Notes under the pieces: model-generated
Database searches by the model: none
The model's input: only the letters and a program-made list of their open reading frames with translations
Told to the model about the DNA's origin: nothing
Shown here: positions 1-8,491 of the stretch, one piece after another
How the letters are laid out: each line of letters begins with the position of its first letter
Position numbering within the stretch: position 1 is the first letter of the stretch
Translations under genes and position numbers: made by a program
NCBI GenBank assembly: GCA_016196035.1
Contig: JACPYM010000037.1
Span: 27,992-91,991, forward strand
DNA from: Acidobacteriota bacterium
GTDB lineage: Bacteria; Acidobacteriota; Blastocatellia; RBC074
Direction: 5' to 3'
DNA length: 64,000 bases

Positions 1-339
1 CATTCGATTGGTCTTCAAAGCGGCCAAATCGCGCATTGTCCGCGAGGCCAGAGCTTCGTAGGCGCGCTCAATCTCATTGTCATTCAACACCTGCGCTTTG
101 ACTTTGGCGATGAGGCGGGCCAGTGGGTCAAGGTCGTAGCCGATGGCATGACGCCCCTTCAAACGCGCCTCGACCAGTGTTGTGCCACTGCCCGCCATTG
201 GATCTAAAACGGTTTCACCAGGCTTCGAGTAGTAGCGCAGCCCATAGCCAACCAATTGCGGTGGACATTTAGCTGCATACGTGTGTAGCCCGTGCGTGGC
301 GTAACGTGTATTTTGTCCTTCAAAATCAAGATTCGGCAT
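1..339 (-). CDS. DNA methyltransferase, N-terminal part (runs off window)
   Basis: Reading the minus strand from an ATG at 339 gives 113 codons with no stop before the window edge, so the gene is only partly present. The product contains DPMAGSGTTLVEA followed by GRHAIGYDLDPLA. These are the SAM-binding FxGxG-type motif (here DPMAGSGTT) and the following acidic strand of DNA N4-cytosine/N6-adenine methyltransferases of the D12/N4-N6 class. Just before the motif is YGLRYYSKPGETVLD, usual for these enzymes. The catalytic (D/N/S)PP(Y/W) motif is not in view. It probably methylates DNA, either as part of a restriction-modification or defence system or as an orphan enzyme. No restriction partner can be seen because the gene's far side is outside the window. 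Confidence 0.8.
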   Translation of the reverse strand, partial: MPNLDFEGQNTRYATHGLHTYAAKCPPQLVGYGLRYYSKPGETVLDPMAGSGTTLVEARLKGRHAIGYDLDPLARLIAKVKAQVLNDNEIERAYEALASRTMRDLAALKTNRM

Positions 340-654
340 ACCTGTTATTTATACCGCGCCAAAATTTATCAATTGTATTTCAAAAACGGAAGGTGTCTTG
401 AGCATGAGGCGCGCGCCCAGCACCTACCAGTCGAAACCGCCGCGCGGGGCTTGCGCCCAGCCTTGATTGAATACTGGGAAGAACTTGTGAACGGGGCGCA
501 AAATCCAGCGCTGCCACGATTGCCCGACTGGCTTGCGCGGCCCGTTGCCTCTTGTTGCCCTCTTGAATGAAGTTGCCACGTTCAACCACCGCGAGCAGGC
601 GCAATCCATTCACCCACGGCTTTGGCAAAGTCGTCATCAGGCAAACTGGCCGGC
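340..654. other. gap without a supported gene
   Basis: This 315-bp stretch separates the methyltransferase start from the end of the next minus-strand gene. Short open frames exist on both strands but none has a ribosome binding site or recognisable protein. It may hold the methyltransferase promoter. Confidence 0.4.
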
Positions 655-1584
655 TCAAGTCGCCGCTTCGATGGTATAAGGCGGGTCGAAGGGCGCTGCC
701 GCCTGCTGTCCGGCAATCCAGCGCAGCAGGTACACGAGTTTGGGATTTGTCTTGGTTTGCGTGAAGGTGTTGGGGAGAACTTCGAGCAGGAAGTGCGCGC
801 CGAGGTCTTTGAAATAATCCATGTCGGCTTCGACCTTCACGCAATTCACGCCGTTAATCACTTTGGTGACGGTTTCGTGAAAGGAGAGTTGCACGTTGGC
901 TTCGCCGAATTGGAGTTGCTTGAACGAACTGGTCGCGCCCGGATGCAAAAACACAGGGGCCGTCGCCCAGCCGCCATCCTCGCGCGCCAGTTTGATTTGT
1001 TCGATCAGTCGCGCGTCGGCAAAGGCAAAGAAACGGTCGCGCCGGGGTGGCGGGTCTTCCCAAAACAATTGCTTGAAATAATCGAGCGGGCGGCCCTGGC
1101 GCAATTGCACGGCTTTGAGCGCCGTGATGAGGTTGTGAAACGCGGCCAGCGCATCCATTTGCGGATCGGCGCCGTCGAGCAATTCATCGTGGCGCGCACG
1201 GGCTTCGGCCTCTCCGCTTAAACCCACCGTCATGAAATCTGTCAGCGTCCGGTCATTCGCCTTGAGCGTGTCCCAGTCGGCGAAGTTATAGCGGCTCTTT
1301 TTCGGTAACAGCATCAAGGCCAGCCGGTGCGTGGTGTCGAGTTGTACCTTGATGGGGAAAAAGCCCGCGTCGTGATGTTTTTTGGCCGCCACCAGCACGC
1401 TGTAATCGTCGCCGAAGTTGTCAAAGAACTCGACTTTGAATTGCGGCGGTTGCCCTTGCACCTCGTCGCGAAAAACCTGTTGGTGATTGCCGTTGTTGAG
1501 CGTCACCAGACTTTTGAACGCGGCGGCGATGGGACGCCGCGCGCCATCGAACAGTTCCAGATGAATAATGGGATTGCTTGGCAT
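655..1584 (-). CDS. hypothetical protein, 309 aa
   Basis: An open frame with a good Shine-Dalgarno (AGGAG, about 6 nt before the ATG). I do not recognise the family. There is no signal peptide and no membrane segment. The N-terminal 120 residues look beta-rich (for example IIHLELFDGARRPI and FKVEFFDNFGDDYSVLVAA) and the rest is mixed and acidic/aromatic, ending PPYTIEAAT. It lies 18 bp downstream of a fragment of a GMC-type flavin oxidoreductase in the same direction, so it may once have been the second gene of an oxidoreductase operon. A cytosolic protein is the most that can be said. Confidence 0.6.
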   Translation of the reverse strand: MPSNPIIHLELFDGARRPIAAAFKSLVTLNNGNHQQVFRDEVQGQPPQFKVEFFDNFGDDYSVLVAAKKHHDAGFFPIKVQLDTTHRLALMLLPKKSRYNFADWDTLKANDRTLTDFMTVGLSGEAEARARHDELLDGADPQMDALAAFHNLITALKAVQLRQGRPLDYFKQLFWEDPPPRRDRFFAFADARLIEQIKLAREDGGWATAPVFLHPGATSSFKQLQFGEANVQLSFHETVTKVINGVNCVKVEADMDYFKDLGAHFLLEVLPNTFTQTKTNPKLVYLLRWIAGQQAAAPFDPPYTIEAAT

Positions 1585-1602
1585 TGTTAGCTCCTTGGCT
1601 TG

Positions 1603-1737
1603 TTAAAACTTGTGCGCACTGCAACGGGAAATTCCCACAGCCCGATCTGATGATTGGACGTGGGTCAGGCGCAAGACGGTGACGGTCGCACCGAAACCGC
1701 TGCCGCTGACAATGGCGTCATAAGTCGGATTTGGCAT
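1603..1737 (-). pseudogene. N-terminal remnant of a GMC/cholesterol-oxidase-like flavoprotein
   Basis: From an ATG at 1737, preceded by CAGGAGAACC, the minus strand encodes 44 residues beginning MPNPTYDAIVSGSGFGATV. The motif DAIVSGSGFGAT matches the FAD-binding Rossmann start of GMC oxidoreductases (usual form VIGSGFGGxV). After residue 28 the resemblance stops and the frame ends at 1603, just before the SD of the next gene. The remainder of an enzyme of about 500 residues is missing, so this is read as the stump left by an internal deletion. A functional 44-residue peptide cannot be ruled out but is less likely. Confidence 0.6.
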
Positions 1738-2029
1738 AACTGGTTCTCCTGGCAGGCCGGGTTGGGGTCTGCATCTTTAACGAATGGATGGTTTCATTCC
1801 CACGACCGTGCGGGCTGTTGCAATCAAAACTTGGGCGGTGCGTGGGGCGTTTGTTGATGTTTGCTGAATCGTCACCGAGGCTGCTGCGTCCTGTCTCTGG
1901 CGATCACCCTGATTGCCTCGCTACGATCCGGTCTGAGTAAGACGGGCGCACTATAACCATAGCGTCTGCACGGCACAAGCTTTTACCAGTGCGCGCCAAG
2001 TTTGGCGGATAAATCTGGCGGAGCGGTTT
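1738..2029. other. gap without a supported gene
   Basis: About 290 bp between the GMC remnant and the MITE. I see no coding frame with a ribosome binding site, and no clear terminator or promoter. Confidence 0.4.
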
Positions 2030-2209
2030 TAGATCGGTTTTCACTTAGGTGTAGGGCAAAAGCTGCGCAGCGGGGCAGTACCGCGCGCGTGAGCAAGCGG
2101 AGCTTACGTCGTTGCGCCAGTCTGCCGTACTTGACGCGCCGCTTGCTCACGCGCGCGGTACTGCCCCAGCGCGGCGTGCCTACCGTACACGCAAATGAAA
2201 ACCGATCTA
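2030..2209. mobile_element. TA-flanked MITE with strong internal hairpin (copy 1)
   Basis: The 180-bp element begins TAGATCGGTTTTCA and ends with the reverse complement TGAAAACCGATCTA. It is thus bounded by 14-bp terminal inverted repeats whose outer TA fits a duplicated TA target, as in Tc1/mariner/IS630-type elements. Inside is a second, longer inverted repeat (ACCGCGCGCGTGAGCAAGCGG and its complement). There is no transposase frame. A near-identical full copy is at 63592-63772, a one-ended copy at 17711-17855, and the core hairpin alone at 16387-16445. Its right edge supplies the TAG stop of the superoxide dismutase gene. Confidence 0.8.
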
Positions 2210-2950
2210 GGTTGCCTTTAGTGCGTCCCAGGCTTTTTGCGCTTTGACATAACGGCGATTGATCTCTTCCCAACTCAGATTGGTCAGAAACGCGTCAATG
2301 TATTTGGCCGCCGCCGCGCCGTAATCCATCTGGTAGGCGTGCTCATACATATCCATCACCAGCAACGGCACGCTCGTCGGGGCATTATGCAGATGATCCC
2401 ACGACCAATAGTTGTGTAACTCGCCCGTGTGCAGATTGAGACCCAGCATCACCCAACCTGAACCGCCGCCCAGCGCCGCGCCCGTGCGTTTGAATTCGGC
2501 TTCCCACGCTTCATGGCTGCCGAACGCTTGTTTGAGGGCGTTCAAGACGTCGCCGCCCGCTTTGCCCTCGCCGCCCAACAGGCTGAAATAGATTTCGTGC
2601 AGGACGACCGAGCCGGTGCGCAACGCCTCTTCGCGCTTCAAATCGCCGTATACATACGCGGGCAAGTCTTTGTCGGTAGCCATCGCGGCCAGCCGCTGTT
2701 CGACGACATTCAACGCCCGCAACGCGCCGCTGTAATTGTTTTCCCAATGCGAGCGGATCAGTTTTTCAGAAATGCCTTTCAGCTTGGCCGGATCAAACGG
2801 CAGCGGTTTGATTTGATGCTGTCCGGCAAAGGCTTTTGGCACTGCCGCCGGTTGTCGGGCGAACGCCACAGCGTTTTCGGCCAGCAGCAAACCAGTACCG
2901 CCACCGATTAACGCCGCCAAGGCCTCACGTCTAGCAATTGCTTTCATCAC
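2207..2950 (-). CDS. Fe/Mn superoxide dismutase, exported
   Basis: Converts superoxide to oxygen and peroxide. The 247-residue protein is a full-length Fe/Mn-SOD with an N-terminal export signal of about 30 residues ([14 protein letters not shown]; the RR pair suggests the Tat route). The four metal ligands are visible: H68 (RSHWENNY), H118 (VLHEIYF), D200 and H204 ([13 protein letters not shown]). The usual DxWEHAYY block has Tyr for Trp. The start overlaps the stop of the upstream adaptor gene (ATGA), implying translational coupling, so a periplasmic SOD is made together with an efflux adaptor. The stop codon TAG lies in the terminal repeat of the adjoining MITE, so the native C-terminus may have been altered. 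Iron versus manganese cannot be decided by eye. Confidence 0.93.
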   Translation of the reverse strand: MMKAIARREALAALIGGGTGLLLAENAVAFARQPAAVPKAFAGQHQIKPLPFDPAKLKGISEKLIRSHWENNYSGALRALNVVEQRLAAMATDKDLPAYVYGDLKREEALRTGSVVLHEIYFSLLGGEGKAGGDVLNALKQAFGSHEAWEAEFKRTGAALGGGSGWVMLGLNLHTGELHNYWSWDHLHNAPTSVPLLVMDMYEHAYQMDYGAAAAKYIDAFLTNLSWEEINRRYVKAQKAWDALKAT

Positions 2951-4212
2951 TTGCCTCCTTGAATTTTCACGTTGACTTTGGTTCCGGCGCGCAACTCATC
3001 AGTGCCGCGCGCCGCGATTTGTTCGCCGGCCGCCAACTCGCCAAAGACTTCGACCAGATCAACGCCCTGCTGATTCATCGAAGCCCCGCGTTTGACATCC
3101 ACCCACTCGGTCACGCCGCCATTGATGCGAATGACGAACGAGCGTTCGGTCGTTGTCGCCACTGCCCCCGGCGGCACAAACAGCGACGGACGCGGACGCC
3201 GCGTCGGCCACGTTACTTCGGAAAACATGCCGGGCGCCAATCTGCCACGCGCGTTGCCGACTTCCAATTCGACCGGCATCGTGCGCGTTTTCGCATCAAG
3301 CGCATGGCTCACGCGCAAGACGCGGCCCGTGAACGTCTCGCCGGGAAATGCCGGCACGGTGAAGTTGATCTCTTTGCCTGGCGTTACGCCTGCGACTTCG
3401 GTCTCAGGCACGGCGACGACCAGCCGCAAGCGCGCAATTTGTTGCAGCCGTAGCATTGGCAACCCGCCCACACTATTCGCCGAACCAACCAAACTGCCCA
3501 GATGCGCGTTGCGTTCGGTGATGACGCCGTCAAAGGGCGCGGTGATCTTCAGATAGTCCTCGACGTTTTTGACGCCGCGCACCGCATCCAACAACGCCTT
3601 CTCGCTTTCTTCTAGTGCTCGCACCTGAGATTGCGCAGCCTTTTCGTTTTCCAGATAAAGCTGCACGCGCGCTTTGGCCCCTTCGACGTTGCGCTGGGCA
3701 ATGTCTACATCATTGCCCGCGACTGCGCCCGGCGTAGCCGAAGCTGCTTTCAATCGTTGATATGTCGTCTCTTCGGCGGCGAGTTTGGCTTCGGCTTCCA
3801 GGCGTTGGGCTTTGATCGAACTGATGCGGGCGACGGCTTCGGCGCGTTGCGACTGGGCGGCGCGGGCGCGGGCCTCGGCTTCGCTGCGTTGCGTGTCAAT
3901 TTCAGGCGCGCGCAAGGTGGCGAGCAATTGCCCCTGGCGCACGATGGAGCCGCGATCAACATTGATCGTTTGCACGAAGCCCTGCACTTTGGCGTAAAGC
4001 ACCACGTCCTGATACGCCTGCAACTCGCCGGGCAAGCGCGTCTGGCGGTTGAGTTCGTGGGATTGCACGGTAGTCACGGTGATCGTGGGCGGGGCAGCAG
4101 GCGCGGCTTGCGCGGGTTGTGTGGTTGGCGGTTGCAGCGCTTTGCCGCCGCAGGAAAGGGCGAGGGCGGCGAGCGCGCAAGTCAGCAGGTGGAATAATTG
4201 TTTGCGTTTCAT
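2947..4212 (-). CDS. RND efflux periplasmic adaptor lipoprotein
   Basis: Membrane-fusion (HlyD/AcrA-like) subunit that bridges an inner-membrane RND pump and an outer-membrane TolC channel. The start at 4212 is chosen because it has AAGGACG upstream and opens a lipoprotein signal (ALALSCGG, lipid-modified Cys). A longer frame would only translate the neighbouring repeat. The 421-residue product then has a biotinyl-lipoyl half ([26 protein letters not shown]), a long Ala/Glu-rich coiled-coil hairpin (about residues 100-190), the second lipoyl half ([20 protein letters not shown]) and beta-barrel/membrane-proximal domains. It overlaps the SOD gene by 4 bp. The pump and TolC genes are on the same strand at 8492-11626 and 12342-13754, separated by regulator and peptidase genes. 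Confidence 0.92.
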   Translation of the reverse strand: MKRKQLFHLLTCALAALALSCGGKALQPPTTQPAQAAPAAPPTITVTTVQSHELNRQTRLPGELQAYQDVVLYAKVQGFVQTINVDRGSIVRQGQLLATLRAPEIDTQRSEAEARARAAQSQRAEAVARISSIKAQRLEAEAKLAAEETTYQRLKAASATPGAVAGNDVDIAQRNVEGAKARVQLYLENEKAAQSQVRALEESEKALLDAVRGVKNVEDYLKITAPFDGVITERNAHLGSLVGSANSVGGLPMLRLQQIARLRLVVAVPETEVAGVTPGKEINFTVPAFPGETFTGRVLRVSHALDAKTRTMPVELEVGNARGRLAPGMFSEVTWPTRRPRPSLFVPPGAVATTTERSFVIRINGGVTEWVDVKRGASMNQQGVDLVEVFGELAAGEQIAARGTDELRAGTKVNVKIQGGK

Positions 4213-4268
4213 AAACGTCCTTACTTTATCGCGGTTGATCCAACGGGCGTGCGACCTGGGAGTAACAA

Positions 4269-4406
4269 CCTGGGAGCGCAGGCATCCCTGCCTGCGGGGA
4301 GAAAAGTTGCGAAGCGTTCCTTTTCCTCTCTTTCGCAAGCGAGCGGCTAAAAAGCGGAAGCTGCGCGGCTTCTTTTTCAGCAGGCAGGGATGCCTGCGCT
4401 CCCAGG
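4269..4406. repeat. 138-bp dispersed element with GGGAGCGCAGGCATCC ends
   Basis: The element starts CCTGGGAGCGCAGGCATCCC and ends with the reverse complement. Relatives are at 44292-44327 (ends only, a compact hairpin) and 63527-63852 (full length, opposite orientation, split by a MITE). It fills most of the gap between the regulator and adaptor genes and directly abuts the TAA stop at 4407-4409. It could serve as a terminator-like hairpin between the two genes. Confidence 0.8.
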
Positions 4407-7400
4407 TTAGCCGTTTTGCGCATCGTTCGCTTTGACCTTCAACACTACGAAAGTCACATCGTCATCCTGCGCGCGGCCCTGAGCCCAGGCCTCGCCTGCC
4501 GCAACGAGATGTTCGATGAGCTGTTGCGGCGACTGGCTGGCGGCCTCGGCCAGCGCGCGTTTGGTGGCGGCATAATCAAACATTTCATCTTGCGGATTGA
4601 AGCGTTCCGGCAAACCGTCGCTCAGCAGCACGACGACATCCCCGGCGTTGAGCGTAGCTTCCGCTTGTTTGTATTGATAGCCCATCAGGCTGCCCAGGGG
4701 CAAAGCTCGGAGGGCGATCTCTTCGACCGCGCCGGTCAGCGCGCGATAAATCAGCACGGGCGGCATGCCGGCGATGCTGACAGACAATTGCTGGCCGTGC
4801 ACTTTGACCAGCGTCATCGCCATAAACAGCCCGCGCAGCTTCATCTCTTTTAGCACGCGGCTCATGCGCTGCAAGATGTGCGGGATGTCTGGATGATAGG
4901 CCAGCGCAACGAACAAACTCTTGACCGATGACACCAGCGTGCCTGCCCGCAGGCCGTGTCCTGTGGCATCGCCCACGGCAATTGTCAGCGTGCCATCTTC
5001 GCCGAGATGAAAGTCGTAGTAATCGCCGCCGACTTCCGAAGCTGTTTTCATATACGCGGCGATTTCCAGGCGTGGTGATTGCGGTACGTTGCGCGGCAGC
5101 ATTGAGAGTTGCAATTGGCGGGCTTCTTCCAACTCCTGAGTCTTGCGCTGGTGCTCGGCTTCGATGGCTTTGGCTTGCGATTCCGCCACTTCGGCGCGCA
5201 ATTCGGCTTCCTGCAAACGGGTGCGCTCACGTTCTTTGGCCAACACACCGCGCAGCCGCAGCGAGTTCAGACCGATGCCGGAAAAGACCAGCCCCAGTCC
5301 GCAGAATGAATAGAACCACCAGGTTTGATAGAAGTGCGGCTTGAGGTAGAAGCTGAATGCCGCGCCCGTCTCGTTCCAGACGCCGTCATTGTTGGCGGCA
5401 ATCACGCGGAAGCGGTACTGGCCGGGCGCGAGATTGGTGTAATACGCTGCGCGCCGCCCGCCCGCCGCGATCCAATCGTGGTCGTAACCTTCCAGCCGGT
5501 ATTTGTAGCTGACCTTCTCCGGCGCCACAAAACTCAGACCGGCATATTGAAACTCGAAATTGCGTTGGCCGGGCGGAAGCTGGGCGGCTGTATTGTGGGG
5601 AAGAGAGGCGCCGTCAACGTTCACCTGTTCGATGACGACGGGCGGCGGGACGGTGTTGAGATGCAGATTGGCAGGATCAATAACGACGACGCCTTTGACG
5701 GTGGCAAACCACAATCCGCCGTCTTTTGTCTTTAATCCACTCTGCTGGTTATCAGAGCATTCTCTATTTTTCATGCCATCAGCCGTGCCATAGGCAATGC
5801 ACGAAATAGATTTGATTTTCCCGGCAGCAAAATCAATAAGTTCCTGTCGTGTCGTGCGGAAAATGCCCTTATTGCAACTCATCCAAAAGTTGCCCCGATT
5901 ATCTTCCAGGATCGTCCACACCACATCATCAAATAGCCCCTCGCTAGTGGTGTAGCGAGTAAAATGCTCATTGTTGAACAGGAACAATCCATTATCTGTC
6001 CCAATCCACAGAAAACTTTGTTGATCACCATAGAGATAACGAACAGACGTTGATAAACCCATCTGCGCCGTGTAATTCACTAGGTTCCCATTATGCAACT
6101 GGTTTAGCCCACGACCGGTGCCGATCCAAAGGTCACCTCTTCGATCAGAATATGTCGCAAATACATCTCTCCCAGACAAGCCTTCTTTCATTGTGTAGTG
6201 TGTATATAATCCGTTCTTGGTTTGCCATAATCCATTGCCAACGGTGCCAATCCAGAGATTGCCCACTTGGTCCTGATAAATAGACTGCACGTGATCGTTA
6301 GCTGGCCCATCTCTAGTTGCGGAGATTTTCCCACCCCCTTGGCGTAAATGATTTAATCCTGCATCAGTCCCAATCCAAAAGTTATTTTCTGTGTCTTGCT
6401 TAATCGCGCGCACGTTATTACTAGATAGCCCCTCTTTAGTTGAAAAGCTTGTGATCTTCCCACTTGTCGATTTATTCAGTCCATCATCTGTACCAATCCA
6501 GAGGCTTCCATTTCGATCTTCATAAATGGACTCCACATATTCACCTGATAAGCCGTCAGTTTGACTATAAGTGTTGAATTTGCTGTCGCGTAAGCGATTT
6601 AGCCCAGTGCCTGTCCCCATCCATAGACTGCCCTCGCGGTCTTCATACATTGATGACACGAAGTTATCTGATAATCCTTCTTTTACTGTGTAAGTTGAAA
6701 ATTTATTGTCTTGTAATCTGTTCAACCCTCCAACAAAAGTGCCAATCCAGAGATTCCCATCATGGTCTTCAAAGATTGAGGAGATGCCATTGAAAGACAG
6801 CCCGTCTTTTGTTGTGAAGACTTTGAACTTGCCGTTCTTAAATTGAGTGAGGCCACCCTTGTTAGCGTCGCCCATTTGAGTGCCAATCCAAAGGCTGCCA
6901 TTTCGATCTTCACATATTGAATATACTGTGCCAGGGGCAAGCCCTTGTTTAGAGGTGTAGTTAGTGAATCGCCCTCTCTTGAATTGATCTAAACCCATAT
7001 CGGTGCCAATCCAGAGATCGCCAGCCTTGCCTTGGTAAATAGAATGTACAGCGTTATGAGATAACCCCTCTTTAGTCGTCCAGGCAGTGAATTTGCCATC
7101 TTTGAATTGATTCAATCCATCGTTGGTACCGATCCATAAATTCCCTTCAAGGTCCTGACAAAAGACATTCACAAAGGAAGAAGACAGGCCATTCTTTGTG
7201 TCATATCTCGTGAACTTTCCATCTTTGAAACTGAGCACTTCACGATTAGTGCCAATCCACAGATTGCCGTTTCTGTCTTCTATAAGGGCACTGATCCATC
7301 GGCTTTTCATCTCTGGCGTATTTGATCGGTCGAAGATGACAAACCGCACGCCATCGAATCTGGCCAACCCTTCCTCAGTGCCGAGCCATAAATAACCATC

Positions 7401-7598
7401 ACGCGTCTGGACAATCGCGCGAGCATTGTTTTGCGGCAGGCCGTTGTCGCTCGTCCACAAATCGTGGATATATTGAGTGATGGCTTTCTTCGGATCGAGC
7501 GCATAGGTCGTGACAGCTTGCAAGGCTATTCCGACACCGCAGAGCACAAGCAGGAGGCAGCGCTTCACCAAACGGGTTCTCATCTTGGTTATGTTCAT
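4407..7598 (-). CDS. two-component-type regulator propeller protein with SpoIIE/PP2C phosphatase output
   Basis: A 1063-residue sensor. After a signal peptide (about 1-34) come 14 propeller repeats marked by LWIGT-type motifs ([32 protein letters not shown]), enough for two seven-bladed propellers in the periplasm. Then follow a Y_Y_Y domain ([22 protein letters not shown]), one membrane helix ([16 protein letters not shown]), a charged coiled coil and a cytoplasmic SpoIIE-like PP2C phosphatase ([29 protein letters not shown]). The phosphatase aspartates are present. The output is therefore probably dephosphorylation of an anti-sigma-factor antagonist. The start has AAAGGA about 8 nt upstream. 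Its stop touches a dispersed repeat, and the adaptor-SOD operon follows, so control of that operon is possible. The propeller-coding part is visibly less GC-rich than the rest. Confidence 0.92.
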   Translation of the reverse strand: MNITKMRTRLVKRCLLLVLCGVGIALQAVTTYALDPKKAITQYIHDLWTSDNGLPQNNARAIVQTRDGYLWLGTEEGLARFDGVRFVIFDRSNTPEMKSRWISALIEDRNGNLWIGTNREVLSFKDGKFTRYDTKNGLSSSFVNVFCQDLEGNLWIGTNDGLNQFKDGKFTAWTTKEGLSHNAVHSIYQGKAGDLWIGTDMGLDQFKRGRFTNYTSKQGLAPGTVYSICEDRNGSLWIGTQMGDANKGGLTQFKNGKFKVFTTKDGLSFNGISSIFEDHDGNLWIGTFVGGLNRLQDNKFSTYTVKEGLSDNFVSSMYEDREGSLWMGTGTGLNRLRDSKFNTYSQTDGLSGEYVESIYEDRNGSLWIGTDDGLNKSTSGKITSFSTKEGLSSNNVRAIKQDTENNFWIGTDAGLNHLRQGGGKISATRDGPANDHVQSIYQDQVGNLWIGTVGNGLWQTKNGLYTHYTMKEGLSGRDVFATYSDRRGDLWIGTGRGLNQLHNGNLVNYTAQMGLSTSVRYLYGDQQSFLWIGTDNGLFLFNNEHFTRYTTSEGLFDDVVWTILEDNRGNFWMSCNKGIFRTTRQELIDFAAGKIKSISCIAYGTADGMKNRECSDNQQSGLKTKDGGLWFATVKGVVVIDPANLHLNTVPPPVVIEQVNVDGASLPHNTAAQLPPGQRNFEFQYAGLSFVAPEKVSYKYRLEGYDHDWIAAGGRRAAYYTNLAPGQYRFRVIAANNDGVWNETGAAFSFYLKPHFYQTWWFYSFCGLGLVFSGIGLNSLRLRGVLAKERERTRLQEAELRAEVAESQAKAIEAEHQRKTQELEEARQLQLSMLPRNVPQSPRLEIAAYMKTASEVGGDYYDFHLGEDGTLTIAVGDATGHGLRAGTLVSSVKSLFVALAYHPDIPHILQRMSRVLKEMKLRGLFMAMTLVKVHGQQLSVSIAGMPPVLIYRALTGAVEEIALRALPLGSLMGYQYKQAEATLNAGDVVVLLSDGLPERFNPQDEMFDYAATKRALAEAASQSPQQLIEHLVAAGEAWAQGRAQDDDVTFVVLKVKANDAQNG

Positions 7599-7754
7599 CG
7601 CTCAATCCTTTGCAGAGAGTTTTTCAGCGGCCAGAGCCTGGCGCAGTACAGCGCGCGAATGGATAGTTCACAAGCTTTGATTGTGGGTGTTATCATCCGG
7701 TCGTCACAGAAACCAGCGTGACATCAGCGAAGCTGAATTGATCGGAGCACAAAC

Positions 7755-8078
7755 ATGATTGCACAAGCCATTCCCAAAATCTCCGCGCTCGAAGCGCAAG
7801 CAGCGGCAAATGGTTTTCTGCTTGATAACCTACCGGACCGCTATCTGGCCGTTGAGCCACGGCTGGATGCTCTGACACAAGTCTGGCGCGTCAAGGTCGT
7901 ACTGACTTACCCGTTTATCGGCGCAGTCGGTGAAGTGGGAGAAATCGTCATTAGCGCCAGTTCAGAAGAAGTGCTTTCTCACACGCCGCTGACAGAAATG
8001 CGGGAACGCGCCCGCCAACATTACGAACAGCATTGTGAAGCCATCCAAACCGCCTTTTCACAAGCAGGAAACCGATGA
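7755..8078 (+). CDS. hypothetical protein, 107 aa, paired with a C39-like peptidase
   Basis: A small soluble protein, not recognised. No signal peptide. The middle reads like a beta-sheet-forming segment (LTQVWRVKVVLTYPFIGAVGEVGEIVISA), and the C-terminal end is helical and charged (MRERARQHYEQHCEAIQ). The end overlaps the start of the C39-like peptidase gene by 44 bp in another frame, so the two are almost certainly co-translated and act together, perhaps as partner or inhibitor. No ribosome binding site is striking before the ATG. Confidence 0.65.
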   Translation: MIAQAIPKISALEAQAAANGFLLDNLPDRYLAVEPRLDALTQVWRVKVVLTYPFIGAVGEVGEIVISASSEEVLSHTPLTEMRERARQHYEQHCEAIQTAFSQAGNR

Positions 8079-8478
8079 TTCTTGCGTACCGGCTTGCCTG
8101 AAAATGGTCATGGCCGGTTTTGGGCAAGCAGTGGAAGAAGCGGAACTGCGCCGCCTTTGCGATTGCACTTTTGAAGGCACGCGGGCAGTCAACGCCCTGA
8201 ACGCTGCGCGTCAACTCGGCTTTGCGAACTCTACCAAACACAACCTGACCATCGGCGAATTGGAAGCGATTGTTGCTGACGGCTGGTTCCCCATCGTGTT
8301 CGTAGACCTGACGCCGCTGGACGGCGGCTATGAGGCGCACGCTTTTGTTGTAATCGCCATCAACCAGTTTGCTGTTCAAGTGCTTGATCCCGTTCGCGGT
8401 GAAAGGCTGATTCCACGCGATATGTTCTCTCTGATCTGGGAACTGCGGCGACGCCTTACCATTCTTGTCGAACCTTGA
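8035..8478 (+). CDS. C39-like cysteine peptidase domain protein
   Basis: A 147-residue stand-alone papain-fold domain like the peptidase of bacteriocin-processing ABC transporters (family C39). The motif QETDDSCVPACLKMVM gives the oxyanion Gln and catalytic Cys. GYEAHAFVVI gives the His and VLDPVRGE the Asp, so the triad looks complete. There is no transporter or membrane segment, unlike true bacteriocin exporters. It starts at a GTG inside the preceding small gene and ends 13 bp before the convergent RND pump gene. Proteolytic maturation or degradation of a peptide, possibly with the upstream partner, is inferred. The substrate is unknown. Confidence 0.78.
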   Translation: MKPSKPPFHKQETDDSCVPACLKMVMAGFGQAVEEAELRRLCDCTFEGTRAVNALNAARQLGFANSTKHNLTIGELEAIVADGWFPIVFVDLTPLDGGYEAHAFVVIAINQFAVQVLDPVRGERLIPRDMFSLIWELRRRLTILVEP

Positions 8479-8491
8479 ATCAAACGAAGCG

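Noticed and set aside
380..844. Minus-strand 154-codon frame
   Set aside because: Overlaps the end of the 309-residue gene in another frame, has no family resemblance and a basic shadow-like composition.
4213..4338. 42-residue N-terminal extension of the RND adaptor
   Set aside because: It translates the dispersed repeat (text like RQGCLRSQV also appears from other copies), and the lipoprotein signal begins at 4212.
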